Program-made: the position numbers and the translations under genes
Part shown: positions 1 through 8,722 of the stretch, piece by piece
How positions within the stretch are numbered: the first letter of the stretch is position 1
How the letters are laid out: each line of letters opens with the position of its first letter
DNA from: an uncultured Alphaproteobacteria bacterium
GTDB taxonomy: Bacteria > Pseudomonadota > Alphaproteobacteria > Puniceispirillales > Puniceispirillaceae
Assembly: GCA_913064995.1 (NCBI GenBank)
Contig: CAJYBL010000003.1
Location: 1-34,296, forward strand
Direction of reading: 5' to 3'
Length of the DNA stretch: 34,296 bases
Notes under the pieces: generated by a model
What the model was told of the DNA's origin: nothing
Database searches by the model: none
What the model saw: only the letters and a program-made list of their open reading frames with translations

Positions 1-1
1 C

Positions 2-337
2 GCCTCAATCATTTATGTGGCTTTCGAAAATCTGCGAAGCGAACGGCTTCATGCTGGACGGCTTGTGGTGATTTTCGTGTTTGGCCTTCTTCATGGTCTC
101 GGTTTTGCCAGCGTTCTTGGCGATATTGGCCTTGCCGATGGTCAATTCATTATCAGCTTGATCGGCTTTAATATCGGGGTTGAACTTGGGCAGCTTGCCG
201 TTCTTGTTCCGGCCTTTTTGCTTTTTGGAGTGGCGGCTGGAAATGCGCTTTGGTATCGACGATTGATTGCCATTCCAGCATCTTACCTGATCGGCGCAAT
301 TGGCTTGTGGATGTTGATAACGCGCCTTGTCAGCTAG
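2..337 (+). CDS. HupE/UreJ-like membrane protein, C-terminal part (5' end outside window)
   Basis: Frame open to window start; hydrophobic segments with 'FGLLHGLGFASVL' and 'GFNIGVELGQLAVL', characteristic of the HupE/UreJ_2 family. Confidence 0.7.
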   Translation, partial: ASIIYVAFENLRSERLHAGRLVVIFVFGLLHGLGFASVLGDIGLADGQFIISLIGFNIGVELGQLAVLVPAFLLFGVAAGNALWYRRLIAIPASYLIGAIGLWMLITRLVS

Positions 338-402
338 CGCGATTTAACTATTTATTAGCGCATGGGCATGTTAGTTCACAAGAGAGAAAAGGGCGAGGGC
401 AT

Positions 403-783
403 TTGACGATTGACGAGATGCAGAAACGTGTTAACGCCAATAGACGATTGGTGCATCAAGGGCGCTGGGTCAATTTGACGTTTGTTCTTGGCGTTGGTGA
501 TGATGATCATCTAATCACCATTGTCGCAGGCAAAATCACCAAAATCCGCCAGAGGCATTTACCTACCGATACTGGCAGCTTTTCCATTCGCGCCAGTAAT
601 GAGAGCTGGGCCAAACATTGGCAAGCCGTGCCACCGCGCGATTATCACGATCTTTTTGCGATGTTGCCAAAAGGGATTGTAGAGATTGATGGCACCTTAT
701 TGCCCCTAATGCAGAATTTACAATATTTCAAAGATATCATTGCAGTGATGCGCGGCGATAAAGGAGACGAAAATGGCGGTTGA
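403..783 (+). CDS. Conserved hypothetical protein, about 120-126 aa
   Basis: ORF overlaps the ATG of the next gene (773). The annotated start at 250 lies inside the upstream gene, so the true start is probably TTG 403 or ATG 418. No confident family assignment. Confidence 0.5.
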   Translation: MTIDEMQKRVNANRRLVHQGRWVNLTFVLGVGDDDHLITIVAGKITKIRQRHLPTDTGSFSIRASNESWAKHWQAVPPRDYHDLFAMLPKGIVEIDGTLLPLMQNLQYFKDIIAVMRGDKGDENGG

Positions 784-1627
784 ATTCGAGCCTATGAAAG
801 GCCGCTATTTCACGCTGAACATTGCCGGAGATGACTGCCGGATTTATATGGAAGAGTCGGGAACTGGTATTCCGCTGTTATGTCTTCACACCGCCGGATC
901 AGATGCGCGGCAGTTTCGGCATATTCTGTCGGATCCCGACGTTACAAGTCGCTTTCGAGTGATTGCCTTTGACCTTCCTTGGCATGGAAAATCAAACCCG
1001 CCAAAAGGATTTCGCGACAGCGATTATAAATTAACCGTTGATGGCTACAAACGGATCATTAGCGATGTATGTTTTGCACTAGATTTGCAATCACCGGTGG
1101 TTATGGGCTGCTCGATGGGGGGACGTATCGTTTGCCATCTGGCCTTGGAAAATCCGGCCTATTTTCGCGCGATGATCGCACTGGAAGGCGCTGATAAATT
1201 AGAACCTTATTATAACCTAGAATGGCTGCACCGACCTGATGTTCATGGCGGCGAGATACAGGCCGCCTTTGTCTCATCACAGGTGGCCCCAACCAGTCCC
1301 GATGAGTATCGATGGGAAACCTTGTGGCATTATATGCAAGGCGGGCCAGGCGTTTTCAAAGGCGATCTGCATTTTTATTGGCTAGATGGTGATTTTGATG
1401 AACGTTCACCACAAATCGACACAAAAGCCTGCCCAGTTTATCTTATGTCCGGTGAATATGACTGCTCATGCACACCCGAACGCACATTAGAAACAGCGAG
1501 CCGAATAAAAGGTTCAAAAGCAACCGTTATGACGGGCATAGGGCATTTCCCTATGAGCGAAAACCCAGCTTTATTTAAGACCTATTTGATGCCAGTTTTA
1601 TTAGAAATAGCCAATAATGCCGCATGA
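773..1627 (+). CDS. Alpha/beta hydrolase
   Basis: 284 aa; nucleophile elbow 'GCSMGG', 'LCLHTAGSDARQFRHIL' oxyanion region, C-terminal 'GIGHFPMSENP'. Confidence 0.85.
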   Translation: MAVEFEPMKGRYFTLNIAGDDCRIYMEESGTGIPLLCLHTAGSDARQFRHILSDPDVTSRFRVIAFDLPWHGKSNPPKGFRDSDYKLTVDGYKRIISDVCFALDLQSPVVMGCSMGGRIVCHLALENPAYFRAMIALEGADKLEPYYNLEWLHRPDVHGGEIQAAFVSSQVAPTSPDEYRWETLWHYMQGGPGVFKGDLHFYWLDGDFDERSPQIDTKACPVYLMSGEYDCSCTPERTLETASRIKGSKATVMTGIGHFPMSENPALFKTYLMPVLLEIANNAA

Positions 1628-1767
1628 CAATTTCAAAAGTTAGTTAAAGTTCGTTGCGTGACGCCTCATAATTGTCAATGATGTTGATTCATAAATAACA
1701 AGACAGTCAAAATGGGTAAGACTTAGGCCATAAATTAGGGTCAAAGTTTCAAAAAAGGGAGGAATTT

Positions 1768-2922
1768 ATGAAAAAATTTATGACTATTTGCGCAATCAGT
1801 GCAGCAATGAGTGCCGGAACAGCATTCGCTGAGTCGGTTAAAATTGGCTATATGACCACATTGTCTGGTGGGGCTGGCATTATTGGCAAGCAGATGCAAA
1901 ATGCCGTTAATCTGGCAATGGAGCATAAGGGCGGCAAGCTTGGCGGCATGGATGCCGAAGTCATTTTTGCTGACGACCAACGTAAGCCAGATGTAGCCAA
2001 GCAATTGGCCAACCGCCTGATGAAAAGCGACAGGGTAGATGTTGTGGCCGGAGTTATCTGGTCTAATCTACTAATGGCAATACACAAGCCAGTGACTCGC
2101 AACGGCACTTTATTAATTAGCTCTAACGCCGGCCCCTCGCCGATTGCTGGCTCCCAATGTAACAAGAATTTTGTCTCAATGTCATGGCAGAATGACCAGA
2201 CCCCTGAAGGTATGGGAAAACACATGCAGGATGCCGGGATTAAATCTGTTTATCTGATGGCACCAAATTATCAGGCTGGCAAGGATATGCTGGCAGGGTT
2301 TAAACGCTACTATAAAGGCACCATCAAGGGTGAGGTCTATACCAAACTTGGCCAATCAGACTTTCAGGCCGAGCTATCCGCTCTTCGCGCGGCAGGAGCC
2401 GACGCGACTATGATCTTCCAGCCAGGTGGCATGGGAATTAATTTTGTTAAACAATGGAAACAGGCCGGCATGGACTCGGTAAGCAAGCTATACACCGTCT
2501 TCTCGGTTGACGGTGTGTCATTGCCAGCGTTGAAGGATGCAGCTATTGGAATTCTTGGCACGCAAACTTGGTCACCTGATCTAGACAATGCCATCAACAA
2601 AAAATTTGTTGCTGACTACAAAGCTAAATTTGGGGGCTACCCATCATTCTATGCTGCCCAGGCCTATGATACAATTCTAGCAATTGATCATGCGATTGCT
2701 AAGTCTGGCAGCAAGGACACAGGTAAAATGCGTGCCGTTCTGGCTGCAGGCAATATCCCAACAACCCGTGGCAATCTGAAAATGAACACGAACCAATTCC
2801 CCATCCAGAATATCTATCTTCGCGAAGCGGTGAAAGATGCTGATGGCGTTGTTACAACCAAGGTAACCGGAACAGTCTTTACCGACCATGCCGATTCCTA
2901 CGCAAAACAGTGTAAATTCTAA
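1768..2922 (+). CDS. Branched-chain amino acid/aromatic-acid type ABC transporter substrate-binding protein
   Basis: 384 aa with signal peptide (MKKFMTICAISAAMSAGTAFA), 'VKIGYMTTLSGGAGIIGKQMQNAVNLAME' Peripla_BP_6-like; SD 'gggagg' upstream; followed by permeases and ATPases. Confidence 0.88.
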   Translation: MKKFMTICAISAAMSAGTAFAESVKIGYMTTLSGGAGIIGKQMQNAVNLAMEHKGGKLGGMDAEVIFADDQRKPDVAKQLANRLMKSDRVDVVAGVIWSNLLMAIHKPVTRNGTLLISSNAGPSPIAGSQCNKNFVSMSWQNDQTPEGMGKHMQDAGIKSVYLMAPNYQAGKDMLAGFKRYYKGTIKGEVYTKLGQSDFQAELSALRAAGADATMIFQPGGMGINFVKQWKQAGMDSVSKLYTVFSVDGVSLPALKDAAIGILGTQTWSPDLDNAINKKFVADYKAKFGGYPSFYAAQAYDTILAIDHAIAKSGSKDTGKMRAVLAAGNIPTTRGNLKMNTNQFPIQNIYLREAVKDADGVVTTKVTGTVFTDHADSYAKQCKF

Positions 2923-2930
2923 TCATCTCC

Positions 2931-2964
2931 GTCAGCCAGCGGTGCTGGACCATTGCTGGCTGAC
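2931..2964 (+). other. Stem-loop between substrate-binding protein gene and permease gene
   Basis: Perfect 10-bp inverted repeat GTCAGCCAGC (2931-2940) / GCTGGCTGAC (2955-2964), 14-nt loop, no U-tract after it. Confidence 0.7.
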
Positions 2965-3011
2965 CAAATATTGCCCGATAAAAGCGTATATAACGCGAGC
3001 GGTTTCGACTT

Positions 3012-3932
3012 ATGACTTTTACTCTTATACTCGAACAGACCTTCAACGGCCTGCAGGCTGGCGTCACCTTATTTTTGGTTGCCGCCGGTTTAACCCTAAT
3101 TCTCGGAATTATGGATTTTGTGTTTCTTGCGCATGGCTCACAGGTAATGATTGGTGCTTACGCCGCTGCAGCCATCACCCAAGCTAGTGGTAATTTTTAT
3201 CTAGGTGTGTTGCTGGCTATACCAGTGACTTTTGCCAGCGGCTATTTGTTGGAATTTCTAATCATCCGGCATTTATATCGGCGTGATCATATGGAACAGG
3301 TTTTGGCAACTTTTGGCCTGATTCTATTTTTTAATGAAGCAATACGTGTCAGTTTTGGGCCTGCAGCATTGTTTTCTGACTTGCCGCACTCACTTTCTGG
3401 CTTTGTGGAAATTCTACCCGCAACGCCCTATCCAGCTTATCGCCTAGGGGTAATTATTGTTGGGCTTTTATGTGCGGTTGGCATTCATTTGCTCGTTTCA
3501 CGAACCCGCATTGGTGCGATGGTGAGAGCCGGTGCCAACAACCCGGAGATGACTGCTGCATTGGGCATTAACATTAAAACGCTGTTCCGATTAATTTTTG
3601 CCACTGGTGCCTGTCTTGCTGGTGTAGCAGGGATGATGCTGGGACCGCTTACAGCAGTGCAATCCGGCATGGGGGAACCACTTTTGATACTTTCCTTGGT
3701 GGTGATTATTATTGGCGGTATCGGTTCGGTGCGCGGTGCGTTTGTTGCGGCAATTATTGTAGGATTGGTTGACACGCTGGGGCGGGTTTTTTTACCCTCA
3801 ATTCTGCGGTTATTTGTCGAACAGGCAACTGCCGATGGAGCTGGGCCAGCACTGGCGTCGATGCTGGTCTATATCCTGATGGCGGTAGTGCTGATCTTCC
3901 GGCCAACAGGCCTATTTCCAGCAAAGGGTTAA
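3012..3932 (+). CDS. LivH-type ABC transporter permease
   Basis: 306 aa; 'NGLQAGVTLFLVAAGLTLILGIMDFVFLAHGSQVMIGAY' and 'GGIGSVRGAFVAAIIVGLVDTLG' typical of LivH. Confidence 0.9.
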   Translation: MTFTLILEQTFNGLQAGVTLFLVAAGLTLILGIMDFVFLAHGSQVMIGAYAAAAITQASGNFYLGVLLAIPVTFASGYLLEFLIIRHLYRRDHMEQVLATFGLILFFNEAIRVSFGPAALFSDLPHSLSGFVEILPATPYPAYRLGVIIVGLLCAVGIHLLVSRTRIGAMVRAGANNPEMTAALGINIKTLFRLIFATGACLAGVAGMMLGPLTAVQSGMGEPLLILSLVVIIIGGIGSVRGAFVAAIIVGLVDTLGRVFLPSILRLFVEQATADGAGPALASMLVYILMAVVLIFRPTGLFPAKG

Positions 3933-3936
3933 CCTC

Positions 3937-4962
3937 ATGTCTGGTTTGTCACAATTTCTAGCACTTGCCGGTGATGGTATAAAAGCCAATCGGCTGCTAT
4001 GGCTGTTGATCGGTGGGTTTGCCGTATTTCCCATTTTTACTCATTTTGCCGATTTGCCATTCTGGAATGATGTGGCGATGCGGATCATGCTACTTGGAAT
4101 GGCGGCTATGGGACTAAATCTCGTGCTTGGATATGGTGGGATGGTGTCTTTTGGCCATGCCGCCTTTATTGGCATTGGGGCTTATTGTGTTGGCATTGGG
4201 GAGTTCTACGGCCTTACAAATGGCTGGGCGCATATTCTGCTTGGGATGATTGTTTGCGGGCTAATGGGGCTGATAATTGGCTATTTGGCGCTAAGAACAA
4301 GCGGTATTTATTTCATTATGATCACCCTGGCTTTTGCACAGATGCTGTTTTTTTTATTCGTTTCACTAGAACAGTTTGGTGGCGATGACGGGATGAGCAT
4401 TGATCGTGCCGAATTTGGCCTGATTGATCTTTATGATCCGTTACGACTATATTTCCTGATCTGGGTGGCGCTAGCACTGGTAGGGCTGGGGTTGATGTTT
4501 ATTGTCCGCTCAAGGTTTGGGGTGACTTTGCGAGCGATCAAGAGCAATGAATCGCGTATCGAAGCAATGGGTTTAGAGCCACTTCGTTTCAAGATCACCG
4601 GTTATGTCATTTCAGCAGTAATTTGCGGGCTTGCGGGCGTTCTATTTGCTAATTGGCAGGAATATGTATCACCCGATATCATGCATTGGACGCGTTCTGG
4701 TGAACTAATGATTATTATCATTCTTGGTGGGCTTGGCACCTTAGCCGGCCCGTTGTTGGGCGCAATTGTGTTTCTATTACTGGAAGAAAGTCTACCGATG
4801 CTGCTGGGTGCAGTTGCGCCGGCCTATGCGGAAAACTGGATGATCCTGTTTGGCCCTTTGCTGATCATGGTAGTGCTGTTTGGTCGGGGGGGTCTTGTTG
4901 GCTTAATAGCTACCCGAAATCAATCAACAAGCAACCAAAAGCGTGGCAAGGCTGGGCAATAA
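3937..4962 (+). CDS. LivM-type ABC transporter permease
   Basis: 341 aa; 'GLNLVLGYGGMVSFGHAAFIGIGAY', 'GGLGTLAGPLLGAIVFLLLEE' typical of LivM. Confidence 0.9.
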   Translation: MSGLSQFLALAGDGIKANRLLWLLIGGFAVFPIFTHFADLPFWNDVAMRIMLLGMAAMGLNLVLGYGGMVSFGHAAFIGIGAYCVGIGEFYGLTNGWAHILLGMIVCGLMGLIIGYLALRTSGIYFIMITLAFAQMLFFLFVSLEQFGGDDGMSIDRAEFGLIDLYDPLRLYFLIWVALALVGLGLMFIVRSRFGVTLRAIKSNESRIEAMGLEPLRFKITGYVISAVICGLAGVLFANWQEYVSPDIMHWTRSGELMIIIILGGLGTLAGPLLGAIVFLLLEESLPMLLGAVAPAYAENWMILFGPLLIMVVLFGRGGLVGLIATRNQSTSNQKRGKAGQ

Positions 4963-5713
4963 TATGAGCCAGCCCATTCTAAACCTGCTAAATTTAAACA
5001 AATCCTTTGGCGCAGTTAAGGCAACAAGTGATCTATCATTGACTGTCATGCCTGGAGAGATCCATGCGTTGATTGGCCCAAATGGTGCTGGAAAGACAAC
5101 CCTAATTCAGCAAATCTATGGCGCGCAGAAGCAAGACAGTGGACAGATCTCCCTAAATGGCAGTGAGATTACCGCATTGTCGGTGCCTGATCGAGTTAAG
5201 GCAGGCATTGGCCGATCATTCCAGATCAGCAATGTGCTGATGGATTTCACGGTTATGGAAAATGGTATTATTGCCGAGCAGGCACGCCTTGGGCAGAGCT
5301 TTCGGTTTTTGCGGCCTGCCTTTTCAGACAGGCAATTGATTAGAGGCGGAAAAGCCATTTTGGAGCGGGTGGGGTTGGAGAAGCGCGCGGAACAGCGGGT
5401 TGGCGATCTAGCCCATGGCGAACGACGCATGCTAGAACTCGCCCTTGCACTTGCCACATCGCCAAGCCTACTTTTATTGGATGAACCAATGGCCGGTGCC
5501 GGCCCTGAAGACAGCCAACGTATGGCAGATATTATAGAGGGGTTACGCGGCACAGTTGCCATTTTGCTGATAGAACATGATATGGATGCCGTTTTTCGCC
5601 TTGCTGACCGATTGACGGTAATGGTTGAAGGCGCAGTGATTGCCGCCGGCACAGCTGCAGAAATCAGCGCCAATGAAGCAGTTAAACTTGCCTATCTTGG
5701 CGGTGAGGAGTAA
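4943..5713 (+). CDS. LivG-type ABC transporter ATP-binding protein
   Basis: Walker A 'GPNGAGKTT', signature 'LAHGERRMLELA', Walker B 'LLLLDEPMAG', H-loop 'LLIEHDM'. Start may be ATG 4964 (MSQPIL). Confidence 0.9.
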   Translation: MARLGNNMSQPILNLLNLNKSFGAVKATSDLSLTVMPGEIHALIGPNGAGKTTLIQQIYGAQKQDSGQISLNGSEITALSVPDRVKAGIGRSFQISNVLMDFTVMENGIIAEQARLGQSFRFLRPAFSDRQLIRGGKAILERVGLEKRAEQRVGDLAHGERRMLELALALATSPSLLLLDEPMAGAGPEDSQRMADIIEGLRGTVAILLIEHDMDAVFRLADRLTVMVEGAVIAAGTAAEISANEAVKLAYLGGEE

Positions 5714-5716
5714 AAA

Positions 5717-6421
5717 ATGCTTCAACTTCAATCAGTTGAATCCGGCTATGGGATGGGACAAGTTCTTTTTGACGTTTCTTTGTCTGTTGCCCCTGGCGCC
5801 TGTGTATCGCTGATGGGTCGCAATGGTATGGGCAAAACTACAACGGTTCGTACCATCATGGGACAGTTGCCCCTAATTGGCGGAAAAATTCACCGATTTG
5901 GGGATAACCAGCCAGATATTATGCCATTTGAAATCGCCCGTGCCGGTATTGGCCTTGTGCCAGAGGGACGGCAGATCTTTTCCAATCTGACTGTGGCAGA
6001 AAACCTGCAAACCTTTTTTCGACCGCCACAGAATAAAAGCCAATCGCACTGGCATTTCGAACGGGTACTGACGTTGTTTCCAAGGCTTGCCGAAAGAGTT
6101 GATCATTCAGGCAATCATCTGTCCGGCGGCGAGCAACAGATGCTGGCAATTGGGCGAGCCTTAATGACCAATCCAAAATTATTGATTCTAGATGAAGCCA
6201 CCGAAGGATTGGCCCCCATTATCCGCAGGCAAATCTGGGATTGTTTGAATGCGCTGAAAGCCGAAGGCCAATCTATCCTAATCATCGACAAGAACGTAAA
6301 AGCAATAGCCAAGCTAGCTGATCACCATTATATTCTGGATAAGGGACGTACTGTCTGGGATGGTGACTCGGCATCCTTGCTGGAGACGCCAGATTTGACA
6401 GCCCGCTATCTTGGCGTTTGA
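5717..6421 (+). CDS. LivF-type ABC transporter ATP-binding protein
   Basis: Walker A 'GRNGMGKTT', signature 'LSGGEQQMLAIGRAL', Walker B 'LLILDEATEGLAP'. Confidence 0.9.
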   Translation: MLQLQSVESGYGMGQVLFDVSLSVAPGACVSLMGRNGMGKTTTVRTIMGQLPLIGGKIHRFGDNQPDIMPFEIARAGIGLVPEGRQIFSNLTVAENLQTFFRPPQNKSQSHWHFERVLTLFPRLAERVDHSGNHLSGGEQQMLAIGRALMTNPKLLILDEATEGLAPIIRRQIWDCLNALKAEGQSILIIDKNVKAIAKLADHHYILDKGRTVWDGDSASLLETPDLTARYLGV

Positions 6422-6465
6422 GCGTAAGCCAAACTGACTAGCGGTATTGCAGGCAGAAAGACACC

Positions 6466-7668
6466 ATGGACGCATTTATATGTGACGCAATCCGTACACC
6501 AATCGGCCGCTACGGTGGAGCCTTGGCCAAGATGCGCCCCGATGATCTGGCTGCTCATGTTATTAAAGGATTGATGGACCGGCATCCTTCACTTGAACCA
6601 ATGGCAATTGATGAGGTGATTTTTGGTGCTGCCAATCAAGCCGGCGAAGACAATCGTAATGTGGCGCGAATGGCCCTGCTTTTGGCCGGGTTGCCAGTGG
6701 AGGTTCCGGGAAGCACGATAAATAGACTATGCGCATCAGGCATGGATGCAGTGGCCACTGTCGCGCGAGGGATCCGCGCCGGTGATTATGAAGTGGCCAT
6801 TGCTGGCGGAGTTGAAAGTATGAGCCGCGCCCCTTTTATCATGCCAAAAGCAGATACTGCCTTTAGCCGCAGTAATCAGATTTTTGATACAACTATCGGC
6901 TGGCGTTTTATCAACCCTAAAATAGAAGCCTCCTTTGGCGTCGACTCCATGCCAGAAACAGCCGATAATGTCGCGTCTGAATACAAGGTTGCAAAAGCCG
7001 ATCAAGATGCATTTGCGCTGCGGTCTCAGCAGCGCTGGGCTGCCGCAGATGCGGCCGGTATTTTCGCTGATGAAATTCTACCAGTGCACATTGAGCAGCG
7101 GCGTGGCGACACGATTGTAATTGACCGAGATGAACATCCGCGCCCTAAAACCAGTCTGGAAAAGCTGAACAAGTTAGGCGGGATCAACGGACCTAAATCC
7201 ACCGTTACTGCTGGCAATGCATCCGGCGTGAATGATGGCGCAGCTGCCTTACTGTTGGCATCAAAAAAGGGATTAGAAACCCATGGTTTGAAATCAATAG
7301 CACGTATATTGGGCGTTGCCGCCGCCGGAGTTGCTCCCCGGATAATGGGTATTGGGCCTGTGCCGGCAACACGTAAAGTGATGGCTATGACTGGCCTTGC
7401 CATTGATGATATGGATGTGATTGAAATCAATGAAGCCTTTGCAGCTCAGGGGCTCGCCTGTTTACGGGAACTGGGCGTCGCCGATGATGCATCGCATGTA
7501 AACCCAAATGGCGGGGCAATCGCTCTTGGCCATCCTCTTGGCATGTCGGGGGCGCGGTTGGTGCTGACCGCAGCCTATGAACTAAAACGACGAGGTGGCC
7601 AATATGCACTTTGCACCATGTGTGTCGGCGTAGGCCAGGGCGTGGCGATGATTCTTGAGGCCTGTTAA
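6466..7668 (+). CDS. pcaF: Acetyl-CoA acyltransferase, probable beta-ketoadipyl-CoA thiolase
   Basis: 400 aa; '[12 protein letters not shown]' active-site Cys, 'EINEAFAAQ', '[20 protein letters not shown]', '[12 protein letters not shown]'. Specificity inferred from the benzoyl-CoA pathway context. Confidence 0.85.
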   Translation: MDAFICDAIRTPIGRYGGALAKMRPDDLAAHVIKGLMDRHPSLEPMAIDEVIFGAANQAGEDNRNVARMALLLAGLPVEVPGSTINRLCASGMDAVATVARGIRAGDYEVAIAGGVESMSRAPFIMPKADTAFSRSNQIFDTTIGWRFINPKIEASFGVDSMPETADNVASEYKVAKADQDAFALRSQQRWAAADAAGIFADEILPVHIEQRRGDTIVIDRDEHPRPKTSLEKLNKLGGINGPKSTVTAGNASGVNDGAAALLLASKKGLETHGLKSIARILGVAAAGVAPRIMGIGPVPATRKVMAMTGLAIDDMDVIEINEAFAAQGLACLRELGVADDASHVNPNGGAIALGHPLGMSGARLVLTAAYELKRRGGQYALCTMCVGVGQGVAMILEAC

Positions 7669-7689
7669 ACCCAAATTTGCCATGGGCAT

Positions 7690-8469
7690 CTAATTGCCCG
7701 TGAAGTTGGCCGGCCGTTTAGCCAGAAAAGCTCTCACCCCTTCGGCATAATCATTCGATCGGCCGGCTTTTTGCTGTTCCTGTGCCTCGGCATCTAAATG
7801 CGTATCAAAGCTGTTGGAAAGGGCCGCGCGCATCAAAGATTTGGTGCCCGCATAGGCCGCGGTTGGGCCATTGGCAAAATTAGCTGCAAGCGCGGTAGCT
7901 GTTGGCATTAATTCTTCGTCTGGGCAGCTTTTCCAAATCAACCCCCACTGGGCAGCCTCGGTTGCATCTAGCGGATCACCTGTGAGGGCTAGACCCATTG
8001 CCCGCGCAAGGCCAACCCGGTTTGGCAAGGCCCAACTACCACCTGCATCCGGCACCAGTCCAATTTTTGAAAAGGCCTGAATAAAACGGGCAGTATGAGC
8101 CGCGAGAACCATATCACAGGCCAAAGCCAAATTTGCCCCAGCGCCAGCAGCAACACCATTCACCGCGCAAATCACCGGCATTGGCAGTTCGGTGATTAGG
8201 CGCACCAACGGGTTGAAATAAGCGGTTAGCGTATGCCCGAGATCAGGGGGCCAATCCTCACCATCAGGATTGCGGTCTCCAAGGTCTTGACCCGTGCAAA
8301 AGCCACGACCAGCTCCAGTGATTAGCACCGCGCGCGTGCCATCACAATTTTCCAATGCGGCACGCAACGCCATATGCATTTCCAAATTTAATGCGTTCAA
8401 GCGGTCGGGCCGGTTCAAGGTTATTTTTACCCATTGGTCAATCTTTTCGACAATGACAGTATCGCTCAT
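7690..8469 (-). CDS. Enoyl-CoA hydratase/isomerase family protein (PaaG-like)
   Basis: 'MSDTVIVEKIDQWVKITLNRPDRLNAL', 'GAGRGFCTGQDLGDR', 'GVAAGAGANLALACDMVLAA', 'FSKIGLVPDAGGSWALPN'. Start set at ATG 8469 rather than 8502. Confidence 0.88.
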   Translation of the reverse strand: MSDTVIVEKIDQWVKITLNRPDRLNALNLEMHMALRAALENCDGTRAVLITGAGRGFCTGQDLGDRNPDGEDWPPDLGHTLTAYFNPLVRLITELPMPVICAVNGVAAGAGANLALACDMVLAAHTARFIQAFSKIGLVPDAGGSWALPNRVGLARAMGLALTGDPLDATEAAQWGLIWKSCPDEELMPTATALAANFANGPTAAYAGTKSLMRAALSNSFDTHLDAEAQEQQKAGRSNDYAEGVRAFLAKRPANFTGN

Positions 8470-8573
8470 AAATGCCTCATTTTTAAACTCGGTCGCCGGC
8501 ACCGTTAATTAATTGCCACCTTTTCAGCAAAGAGTGGCCCAAGCAAAGATCCATTGTCAAAGAACAAATATCC

Positions 8574-8607
8574 TGCATTAATATGTTTATAAATTTTTGC
8601 ACTAATA
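8574..8607 (+). promoter_or_regulatory. Candidate operator: direct repeat TGCAYTAATA upstream of benzoate-CoA ligase
   Basis: TGCATTAATA (8574-8583) and TGCACTAATA (8598-8607), 24 bp apart, in the divergent intergenic region. Confidence 0.35.
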
Positions 8608-8722
8608 GAGACAGCTGGCAAAGTTATAAAAAAAGACCGTCAAATCAGCGCGTGAATGTCACGGCCTTGTCCAAGCCATTGCCGCCAAGACGGAAAATCG
8701 GCCGAAAAGGGGGATCCAGCGC

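Noticed and set aside
2888-3187. 99-aa ORF spanning the binding protein-permease junction (2888..3187 +)
   Set aside because: Overlaps the intergenic stem-loop and the LivH start in another frame; sequence shows no domain features.
7684-7699. Small hairpin GGGCA-TCTAAT-TGCCC at the convergent thiolase/enoyl-CoA hydratase ends
   Set aside because: Only a 5-bp stem, overlaps the hydratase stop codon and lacks a clear T-tract on either strand; too weak to call a terminator.
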